Shown here: positions 19,088-25,872 of the stretch, in pieces
How positions within the stretch are numbered: the first letter of the stretch is position 1
How the letters are laid out: each line of letters opens with the position of its first letter
The notes under the pieces: generated by a model
Database searches by the model: none
What the model saw: only the letters and a program-made list of their open reading frames with translations
What the model was told of the DNA's origin: nothing
Program-made: the position numbers and the translations under genes
Assembly (NCBI GenBank): GCA_903906315.1
Contig: CAIVJW010000095.1
Location: 1 to 64,000, forward strand
Reading direction: 5' to 3'
Origin: an uncultured delta proteobacterium
GTDB taxonomy: Bacteria; Myxococcota_A; Polyangia; Polyangiales; Polyangiaceae
DNA: 64,000 bases

Positions 19088-20096
19088 CCCGGTCGCGCGC
19101 CGTGGCGTGGGCCTCGCGATCGTCGCCGCGGTCGCCTGCGGGTCGGCGCACGCGGCCGCGGATCCGCCGGGCAGCGCCCCCGGAGCGCCCGGTCAACGGC
19201 CGCTCGCCGAGGCACTGTTTCACGACGGCAAGAAGCTCCTGCGCGAGGGCAAGGTCGCCGAGGCGTGCCGCAAGCTCGAGGAGAGCTACAAGCTCGACCC
19301 GGCCGCCGGCACGCTGCTGAACCTCGCGACGTGCCACGAAAAGGAAGGCCGGACCGCGACGGCGTGGGCGGAGTACAAGAGCTCGGTCGAGATGGCCCGC
19401 AAGGCCAATCGCCCCGATCGCGCGAAGCTGGCCGAGAAGGGCGTCGCCGCGCTCGAGCCGAAGCTGTCGCGGATCACGCTCACCGTCGGCGCGGGATCGC
19501 CGGCGGGGCTCGTGGTCAAGATCGACGGCACGGAGCTCGGACCGGGCGCGCTCGACACGCCGATGCCGATCGATCCGGGATCGCACCCGGTGATAGCGAC
19601 GGCGCCCGACATGCAGCCCTTCGAGACGACGATCGAGATCGCGCCCGGCGACACCGCGCGCACGTTCGCCGTCCCGCCTCTCGTCCCCGTGCCGAAGCCC
19701 GAGCCGCGCATCGCCGAGGAGGCGCCGCCCCCGGGGCGCTGGCGCCTGCCGGTCGGCCTCGGCGTGGGCGCGGTCGGGCTGGTGGCGCTCGGCGTGGGCA
19801 TAGGCTTCGGCGCGAGGGCGCTGTCGCTCGGCTCCGAGTCGAAGGACAAATGCCAGGGCGGCGTGTGCACGCAGGAGGGCTACCGCGCGTGGCAAGACGG
19901 CAGCGCCGCCGCCACGACCGCCGACGTGATGCTCGTCGTCGGCGGCGTCGCGGTGGCGGCCGGGATCGTGCTCGTCGCGACCGCGCCCCGCAAGAACACC
20001 CCCGACGCGCCCCCGACCGAGCCCGCCCCCAGCGCCTCGATCGTGCCGGTCGTGGGCCCGGGGATCGGCGCGATCACGCTGACGGGAACGTGGTGA
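19074..20096 (+). CDS. TPR protein with PEGA-like domain and C-terminal two-helix membrane hairpin
   Basis: A 340-residue secreted or membrane protein. It has a signal peptide (about 1-28), TPR-like helices ('EALFHDGKKLLREGKVAEAC', 'TLLNLATCHEKEGRTATAW'), a PEGA-like beta domain (about 135-205: 'LVVKIDGTELGPGALDTPMP'), then two hydrophobic helices (about 225-245 and 280-302) separated by a loop with CQGGVC. The same layout recurs in the minus-strand gene at 50987-52000, so both belong to one myxobacterial paralogue family. It overlaps the kinase gene by 14 bases and may present or sense periplasmic partners for it. Exact function unknown. Confidence 0.8.
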   Translation: MSASDPVARRGVGLAIVAAVACGSAHAAADPPGSAPGAPGQRPLAEALFHDGKKLLREGKVAEACRKLEESYKLDPAAGTLLNLATCHEKEGRTATAWAEYKSSVEMARKANRPDRAKLAEKGVAALEPKLSRITLTVGAGSPAGLVVKIDGTELGPGALDTPMPIDPGSHPVIATAPDMQPFETTIEIAPGDTARTFAVPPLVPVPKPEPRIAEEAPPPGRWRLPVGLGVGAVGLVALGVGIGFGARALSLGSESKDKCQGGVCTQEGYRAWQDGSAAATTADVMLVVGGVAVAAGIVLVATAPRKNTPDAPPTEPAPSASIVPVVGPGIGAITLTGTW

Positions 20097-20222
20097 GGAG
20101 CGCCCGGGACCTCGGCGCGACGTTCGGGCTGGCCCCGGCGACCGAATCCGCCCCGTAGCGCGGGCGAGCGGCGCCGCACGCGCAGGGGTGCGGCGGCCCT
20201 TTGCGGCCGGCTCCGGGTTCTG

Positions 20223-20228
20223 TACCGT
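20223..20228 (+). promoter_or_regulatory. Candidate -10 element for a leaderless mRNA
   Basis: TACCGT is followed by exactly 7 bases and then the GTG at 20236; no Shine-Dalgarno sequence precedes that codon. Transcription would begin at or next to the start codon. Confidence 0.4.
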
Positions 20229-20235
20229 CGCGACC

Positions 20236-20847
20236 GTGGCGAAGAAGCTTTCGAGAGAGCAGCGGAGGAAGCTGGCCGAGAAGAGCCAGCGGCATGGCCC
20301 CGAGGGCGTCGCGCCCGCGGGCGAGGGGGCGACGGGCGAGGTCGTCGCCCGGCCAGCGGCGCCGGTCCGGCCCCGCCCCACGCCCCCGCGCGCGCCACGG
20401 CCGGCGCCCGCCCGCCCCGCGCCCGAGGCGGTCGACCCCGATCTGCTCGATCGGCCCGTCCCCGCGGCCTCCAAGAAGGGCGGCGCGAACCGCACGGGCC
20501 TCGTGCTCACGCTGCTCGTGCTCGCCGCCGCGGCCGTCGCGTACGGCCTGCAGTCGAAGGGCGGGAGTGCGGGCTCGATGACCGGCGCCGACGACGCTCC
20601 CGCGAAGACCGCGGGCCCCATCGTCGGCAAGCCGGCTCCGTCGAGCTTGCCCACGGCGCCGCCGGTGGACGACTCGCCGCCGACGATCGTGACGGCGCCC
20701 GCCGCGGTGCCGCGCCCGGCCGCTACCGCCGACCCGACGTCGAAGCCGGAAGCGAAGCCCGAGGCGAAGCCGACCGCGACCCCGGCCCCGCCGCCGGCCG
20801 CCCCGCGACCGAAGGCCGCGAAGGCCGTGAACGACGAGCCCTACTGA
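20236..20847 (+). CDS. Single-pass membrane protein with low-complexity flanks
   Basis: A 203-residue protein of unknown function. A basic N-terminal helix (KKLSREQRRKLAEKSQR) precedes a Pro/Ala/Arg-rich region; one membrane helix lies at about 87-104 (TGLVLTLLVLAAAAVAYGL) and the periplasmic tail is Pro/Ala/Lys-rich, ending in repeated Lys-Pro-Glu-Ala units. I chose the GTG at 20236 rather than the in-frame ATG at 20188 because a TACCGT hexamer ends 7 bases before it and the extension has no protein-like character. It shares orientation with the kinase/TPR pair upstream. Confidence 0.65.
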   Translation: MAKKLSREQRRKLAEKSQRHGPEGVAPAGEGATGEVVARPAAPVRPRPTPPRAPRPAPARPAPEAVDPDLLDRPVPAASKKGGANRTGLVLTLLVLAAAAVAYGLQSKGGSAGSMTGADDAPAKTAGPIVGKPAPSSLPTAPPVDDSPPTIVTAPAAVPRPAATADPTSKPEAKPEAKPTATPAPPPAAPRPKAAKAVNDEPY

Positions 20848-20863
20848 TCCGATCCCGCACCGA

Positions 20864-20890
20864 GCCGGGCGCCCGCGCGGCGCGCCCGGC
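20864..20890. terminator. Hairpin between convergent genes
   Basis: GCCGGGCGC (20864-20872) pairs with GCGCCCGGC (20882-20890) over a 9-base, itself self-complementary loop. It fills most of the 45-base gap between the convergent small membrane-protein gene and the polyphosphate kinase gene, so it could terminate transcription from both sides. Confidence 0.5.
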
Positions 20891-20892
20891 GC

Positions 20893-23181
20893 TCAGCCCG
20901 GCGGGAGGACGCCCTTCTTCTTCTTGTGCTTCACGCGCCGCGCCTCGGCGCGCTCCTCGACGCTCGTCGGGACGTGCAGCACGTGGAAGCGCCGGCCGCG
21001 CGAGCTCTGATCGGCGTGGCGCACGCGGTCGCGCGCGAGCTCGAGGAAGCGCTGCTGCGCGCGGATCGGCGTCGCCGTCGGCGCGACCTTCACGTAGCTG
21101 CCGTCCGCCTTGAGCTCCCACGACTTCAGCGTGTCGGAGCACAGCACGCCGAGGATGTCCTCGAGTCGCGCGCGGATCGCCGAGTCGAGGATCGGCAGCA
21201 GCACCTCGACGCGGCGGTGGAAGTTGCGCGGCATCCAGTCGGCGCTCGAGATGTAGAGCTCCTCGCTGCCGCCATTGGCGAAGCGGAACAGGCGCGCGTG
21301 CTCGAGGTAGCGGTCGATCATCGCGTGCACCTGGATGCGCTCGGAGAGCCCCGGGATGCCCGGGCGGAGGCAGCAGATGCCGCGAATGCGCAGGCGGATT
21401 TCGACGCCCGCCTGCGAGGCGCCGTAGAGCGCGTCGATCACGTCGACGTCCACGAGCGAGTTCATCTGCGCCACGATCTGCGCCTTTCGGCCGGCGCGCG
21501 CGTGCGCGGCCTCGCGCGCGACGAGGCCGAGCACGGACTCGTGCAGGCCGAGCGGGGCGACGACGAGCCGGTTCCACCGCGGCGGCGCGCTGTAGCCGGT
21601 GAGCAGGTTGAAGAGCGAGGTCACGTCCTCGCCGATCTCGCGGTTCGCCGTGAAGAGCCCGAGATCGGTGTAGAGGCGCGCGGTGCCGGGGTTGTAGTTG
21701 CCCGTCGAGAGGTGCGCGTAGCGGCGCAGCTTGTCGCGCTCGCGGCGGACGACCAGGCTCGCCTTCACGTGCGTCTTGAGCCCGAGCAGGCCGTAGATCA
21801 CCTGCACGCCGCTCTGCTCGAGCTCGCGCGCCCAGCGGATGTTCGAGGCCTCGTCGAAGCGCGCCTTCAGCTCGACGATGGCCGTCACCTGCTTGCCGTT
21901 CTCGGCCGCGCGCGCGAGCGCCTTCACGATCGGGGAGTCGGCGCCCGTGCGGTAGAGCGTCTGCTTGATCGCGAGCACGTTCGGGTCGTCGGCGGCCTTC
22001 TGCACGAACTCGACGACCGGGTCGAAGGACTCGTACGGCAGGTGCATGAGGACGTCCCGCTCGCGGATGACCGCGAACAGGTCCTCGGCGTCGCGCAGCG
22101 GCGGCAGCACCTGGGGCGCAGCGGGCTCGTCGCGCAGATCCTTGCGCTCGTCGTCGGCCACGAGGCCGAGGAGATCCGTGATGTAGAGCGGCCCGGTCAC
22201 CCGGTAGACCGAGAGGCTCGAGTCGATGTGGAGCGCCTTGCAGAGCTTCTCGACGGACGCGTCGACGACGCCGCCCGGACCGATCTCGACGCGCACGGCG
22301 TTGCCGCGGTCACGGCGGCGGAGCTCGGCCTGGATCGTCTGCAGGAGGTCCTCGCCCTCCTCCTCGTCGATCTCGAGGTCCCAGTTGCGCGTCACGCGGA
22401 ACGGATAGGTGCCGCGCACGCGCGTCGACGGGAAGAAGTCCTTCACGTGCCGCGCGACGACGTCCTCGAGCAGCACGAACGCGCGCACCTTGCCCTCGGC
22501 GCGCACGCGCATGAGCCGCGGCAGCATCGCCGGCACCTGGATCACGCCGAAGCCCGGCTCCTGTCGCTCGTGGTCGCGCGCGAACATGATGCCGAGGTTG
22601 ATGGTCTTGTTGCGCAGGTGCGGGAACGGGTGGCCCGGGTCGACCGCGAGCGGCGTGAGGACGGGGAAGACCTCGGTGCGGAAGCGCTCGTCGAGCGCGA
22701 GCTGCTCGGCGGGCGCGAGCTCGTCGGGGCGCACGAGCAGGATGCCGACGCGCGCGAGCGACTGCACGAGCTCGGTGTTCCAGAGGCGGTAGGCCGCGTC
22801 GTAGAGCGCGTGCGCGCGCGCGCTGATCGCGACCAGCTGCTCGTGCGGGCGCAGGCCGTCGGGAGGCACCTCGGTGATCGTGCGCAGCGTCTGGGCCTGG
22901 AGGCCCGCGACGCGCACCATGAAGAACTCGTCGAGGTTCGAGAAGAAGATGCCGAGGAACTTGAGCCGCTCGAAGAGCGGGACGTCCGGCGATCCGGCCT
23001 CGGCGAGCACGCGCGCGTTGAACTCGAGCCAGGAGAGCTCGCGGTTCAGGTAGTGCGCTGGGTCGCCCGCCTCGAGGAGCGGCGCGGCGACCGTCCCGGC
23101 GACCGTGGAGGGCGTGGGCGTGGAGGCGGGGCCGTGGGCGACGGCGGGGGGATCGGGCGTCGGCGGGGGATCGGCGCGCAT
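20893..23181 (-). CDS. ppk: Polyphosphate kinase 1
   Basis: A 762-residue PPK1 of normal domain content with a Pro/Thr-rich N-terminal extension of about 40 residues. Motifs: YLNRELSWLEFNARVL (N domain), IKQTLYRTGADSPIV, the autophosphorylated histidine His490 in AHLSTGNYN and the second active-site histidine His628 in YLEHAR. It reversibly builds polyphosphate from ATP at the inner membrane. The C-terminus is Lys-rich (HKKKKG). The ATG at 23181 is preceded 11 bases upstream by TATGCT, so the message would have almost no leader. The upstream neighbour on the same strand is a universal stress protein. Confidence 0.96.
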   Translation of the reverse strand: MRADPPPTPDPPAVAHGPASTPTPSTVAGTVAAPLLEAGDPAHYLNRELSWLEFNARVLAEAGSPDVPLFERLKFLGIFFSNLDEFFMVRVAGLQAQTLRTITEVPPDGLRPHEQLVAISARAHALYDAAYRLWNTELVQSLARVGILLVRPDELAPAEQLALDERFRTEVFPVLTPLAVDPGHPFPHLRNKTINLGIMFARDHERQEPGFGVIQVPAMLPRLMRVRAEGKVRAFVLLEDVVARHVKDFFPSTRVRGTYPFRVTRNWDLEIDEEEGEDLLQTIQAELRRRDRGNAVRVEIGPGGVVDASVEKLCKALHIDSSLSVYRVTGPLYITDLLGLVADDERKDLRDEPAAPQVLPPLRDAEDLFAVIRERDVLMHLPYESFDPVVEFVQKAADDPNVLAIKQTLYRTGADSPIVKALARAAENGKQVTAIVELKARFDEASNIRWARELEQSGVQVIYGLLGLKTHVKASLVVRRERDKLRRYAHLSTGNYNPGTARLYTDLGLFTANREIGEDVTSLFNLLTGYSAPPRWNRLVVAPLGLHESVLGLVAREAAHARAGRKAQIVAQMNSLVDVDVIDALYGASQAGVEIRLRIRGICCLRPGIPGLSERIQVHAMIDRYLEHARLFRFANGGSEELYISSADWMPRNFHRRVEVLLPILDSAIRARLEDILGVLCSDTLKSWELKADGSYVKVAPTATPIRAQQRFLELARDRVRHADQSSRGRRFHVLHVPTSVEERAEARRVKHKKKKGVLPPG

Positions 23182-23192
23182 CGTGGGCGGGC

Positions 23193-23198
23193 AGCATA
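23193..23198 (-). promoter_or_regulatory. Candidate -10 element of ppk
   Basis: Read on the minus strand, TATGCT lies 11 bases before the ppk ATG. The predicted leader is only about 4 bases and has no Shine-Dalgarno sequence. Confidence 0.4.
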
Positions 23199-23254
23199 GC
23201 GCACGCCCGCTCGCCGGGCGGCATTCCGGGTCGCGGCCGGGGCCGGTGCGGACC

Positions 23255-23803
23255 TCAGCGCCCCCCGCGCTCGTCGCGCCACTTGCGATCCAGCGCTTCG
23301 CCCCGGATCTTCGCGCGGCAGAGGGCACAGATGAGGTCGTCGCCGAGGCACGCGCACACGGCGCAGCGGGTGAGGGGCGGCTCGACGAGCGCGCCGGACG
23401 CGCCGGACGGCACGACCACCACCGGCGCGGGGCAGAGGCGCGCGACCCGCTCGGCGACGCTGCCGAGCAGCGCGCGCGTCGGGCCGGTGCGGCCGTGGGT
23501 GCCGACGACGCACAGGTCGATGGCGTGTCGGATCGCGTAGGTCACGATCGCGTCCGCGGGCTGCCCCCGGACGCAGGCCGCGATGACCGGCCGCCCCTCG
23601 CCGAGCTCGGCCGCGAGGCGATCGAGCTGTTCGAGTGGCTCGTCGACGTCCGACACGCAGACCGCGTGCAGCACGTGCAGCTCCGCCGAGAAGCGCCGAG
23701 CGAAGACCTGCGCGGTCCGCGCCGCGGCGGCCGAAGCCTCGCTGAAGTCGGTCGCGAACAGCACGCGGCGGACGTGGCCCGCCTCGAGTGACCTCGCCTT
23801 CAT
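23255..23803 (-). CDS. Universal stress protein with C-terminal Cys-rich zinc-ribbon-like motif
   Basis: A 182-residue protein. Residues about 10-135 are a UspA fold with the ATP-binding pattern G-x2-G-x9-G-Ser at 101-117 (GTHGRTG...GSVAERV) and Asp19 of ATDFSEAS. After it comes a compact Cys cluster, Cys147/150/152 and Cys159/162 (CAVCAC...CALC), resembling a zinc or Fe-S knuckle, then a basic tail. This fusion is unusual for UspA proteins and may couple nucleotide sensing to a metal/redox site or a binding partner. The gene is 73 bases upstream of ppk on the same strand, in keeping with a shared stress role. Confidence 0.85.
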   Translation of the reverse strand: MKARSLEAGHVRRVLFATDFSEASAAAARTAQVFARRFSAELHVLHAVCVSDVDEPLEQLDRLAAELGEGRPVIAACVRGQPADAIVTYAIRHAIDLCVVGTHGRTGPTRALLGSVAERVARLCPAPVVVVPSGASGALVEPPLTRCAVCACLGDDLICALCRAKIRGEALDRKWRDERGGR

Positions 23804-24140
23804 GCCTCGCCTCCGGCCCGCCCTGCTGCACGATCCAGACCCTTCGCCGATCCCGCACGGCCGGTCCCCCCGCCGCGCCCCGCCCGACGCGGCGAACGGC
23901 GCGAGGCCGCACGACGTGCGCCGGCGTGGCCTTGCCCGCAGCGCGCGCGCGCTGGCCGCGCAAGCCGTTCGAATCCGTCGTGGACCCCCCTCGACGCGAT
24001 CGCCGACCGCGACGCGCACGAGCGCGCCGTGAGGGGACGGCTCGGCGGCTGACCGCCCGGGCGCGGGGAGTTTCGCCCCATCGGCGTCGCCACCACGGCT
24101 TCTCCGTGTCGGCGCCGCGCGCATGGACTAGCCTCGGCCC
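23804..24140. other. Divergent intergenic region between usp and panC
   Basis: 337 bases without a gene. The only clear signal is TAGCCT at 24129-24134 before panC. The rest is GC-rich with several overlapping frames but no coding motif. I see no RNA gene or riboswitch. The promoter of the usp gene should also lie here but is not evident. Confidence 0.5.
24129..24134 (+). promoter_or_regulatory. Candidate -10 element for leaderless panC-tmk mRNA
   Basis: TAGCCT is followed by 6 bases and the panC ATG. No ribosome binding site exists in the remaining space, so the mRNA would start at the ATG. Confidence 0.5.
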
Positions 24141-25037
24141 ATGGAGCTCTGGCGTGAGCCTGAAGCGTTCCGGCGGGCATGCGACGCGGCGAGGGCGCGC
24201 CACGCGCGCGTGGGGCTGGTGCCGACCATGGGGGCGCTGCACGCGGGGCACCTCGCGCTGGTCGAGGAGGCACGGAGGCGCGCCGACTTCGTCGCGGTCA
24301 CGATCTTCGTGAACCCGACGCAGTTCGGGCCGAACGAAGACTTCGGCCGCTACCCGCGCGACCTCGATCGCGACGCGGCGCTCTGCGAGCGGGCGGGCGC
24401 GAGCGCGGTCTTCGCACCGACGGTCGACGCCATGTACGTCGCGGGAGACGAGACGCGCGTCCACGTCGGCGCGACCGCCGGCCCGCTCTGCGGCCCGCAC
24501 CGGCCGGGCCACTTCGAGGGCGTCGCGACGATCGTCGCCAAGCTGCTCGGGCTCACGGGCCCGTCGGTCGCCGTCTTCGGCCGCAAGGACTACCAGCAGC
24601 TGCGCGTGATCCACCGCGTCGTACGCGACCTGTTCCTGCCGGTCGAGGTCGTCGGCATGCGGACGGTCCGCGAGGCGGACGGCCTCGCGATGTCGAGCCG
24701 CAACGCGTACCTCAAGCCGCAGCACCGCGCGGCCGCCCGCGCGATCCCGGAGGCCCTCTCCGCCGCCTGCAAAGCGTTCGAGGAGGGCGAGCGGGACGCC
24801 GAGACGCTCGCCGGCATGGTGCGCGCGGGCGTCGAGCTCGTCGCGACGTCGGTCGACTACGTCGAGGTCGCCGACCCGGAGAGCCTCGCGCCGGTGCTCG
24901 TCGGCGATCGCACGGGCGACCGCGCGCTCGTCGCGCTCGCCGTGCGCCTGGGCGGCGCGCGCCTCATCGACAACGTGGTGCTCGGCGAGGACCCTCCGCC
25001 GATCGACCCGACCCGCGACGGGGAGGCCGCCTCGTGA
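24141..25037 (+). CDS. panC: Pantothenate synthetase
   Basis: A 298-residue cytoplasmic enzyme that joins D-pantoate and beta-alanine with ATP, the last step of pantothenate and hence coenzyme A supply. Family motifs are intact: [14 protein letters not shown] (HIGH-type nucleotide-binding motif), [24 protein letters not shown] and MSSRNAYL (KMSKS-like). The C-terminal dimer domain follows. Its stop overlaps the GTG of tmk in GTGA. There is no panB or panD alongside. The start is fixed by the leaderless promoter. Confidence 0.96.
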   Translation: MELWREPEAFRRACDAARARHARVGLVPTMGALHAGHLALVEEARRRADFVAVTIFVNPTQFGPNEDFGRYPRDLDRDAALCERAGASAVFAPTVDAMYVAGDETRVHVGATAGPLCGPHRPGHFEGVATIVAKLLGLTGPSVAVFGRKDYQQLRVIHRVVRDLFLPVEVVGMRTVREADGLAMSSRNAYLKPQHRAAARAIPEALSAACKAFEEGERDAETLAGMVRAGVELVATSVDYVEVADPESLAPVLVGDRTGDRALVALAVRLGGARLIDNVVLGEDPPPIDPTRDGEAAS

Positions 25038-25693
25038 GTGACGCGGGCGAGCCCCGGGGCGGAGCCTTCGTCGTCTTCGAGGGCATCGACGGCGCGGGCA
25101 CGACGACGCAGGCCGCCCTCTACGCCGCGCGCCTGCGCGCCAGGCGGCGCCTCGTGCACGTGACCAACGAGCCGAGCGGCGGCCCGATCGGCAGCCTCAT
25201 CCGCCAGGTGTTGCGCCACCGCGTCGCGATGCCCTCGGGCCGCCAGCCGGACACGATGGCCCTGCTCTTCGCCGCCGACCGGCTCGACCACCTCGGGTCG
25301 GAGATCGAGCCCTGCCTGCGCGAGGGCTACGTGGTCCTCTCGGACCGCTACGACCTGTCGAGCCTCGCGTACCAGGCGACGACCGGAGCCGGCGGCGCGC
25401 GCGAGCTCGCCGAGATGGTCGCGTGGATCCGCGAGCTCAACCGCCACGCGCTCCGCCCCGACGCGACGATCGTGCTCGACGTCTCGCCGGAGGTGGCGGC
25501 CACGCGCCGCGACAAGCGCGGCGGGCCTCGCGATCTCTACGAGACCACGGAGCTGCAGGCGCGGCTCGCCGAGGTGTATCGACGGGCCGAGGACCTCACG
25601 CCGGGCGACCGCGTGATCCACCTCGACGGCGAGGCGCCGGTCAGCGCGGTGACCGACGCGATCGAGGCTGCGCTCGCGCCAATCGTGGGCTGA
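25034..25693 (+). CDS. tmk: Thymidylate kinase with altered Walker A motif
   Basis: A 219-residue dTMP kinase by all family motifs: [15 protein letters not shown] (TREPGG-like), [18 protein letters not shown] and a lid [13 protein letters not shown]. The P-loop reads [10 protein letters not shown], so the nearly universal lysine is Thr23 (codon ACG). I checked the bases; no frameshift explains it. Either an Arg/Lys elsewhere compensates, or catalysis is altered. The GTG start at 25034 overlaps the panC stop (GTGA) and gives the normal family length. It makes dTDP in the cytoplasm for DNA synthesis, assuming it is active. Confidence 0.88.
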   Translation: MSDAGEPRGGAFVVFEGIDGAGTTTQAALYAARLRARRRLVHVTNEPSGGPIGSLIRQVLRHRVAMPSGRQPDTMALLFAADRLDHLGSEIEPCLREGYVVLSDRYDLSSLAYQATTGAGGARELAEMVAWIRELNRHALRPDATIVLDVSPEVAATRRDKRGGPRDLYETTELQARLAEVYRRAEDLTPGDRVIHLDGEAPVSAVTDAIEAALAPIVG

Positions 25694-25872
25694 CGCGCGC
25701 GCCCCGATCGTCGCGCGGGTCGACACGCCTCGCGGCCATTTCTTCCGAGGCGGGCCCGAGGCGGGTGACGCGCGCGACGTCAGTCCGCTGACGGCACGCA
25801 GCAGCGGCCTCGCATTCCGGCCGAAAACCGCGATCTCGACCCCGGCATGCGTCTTGATGCGCGGCGGACCCC

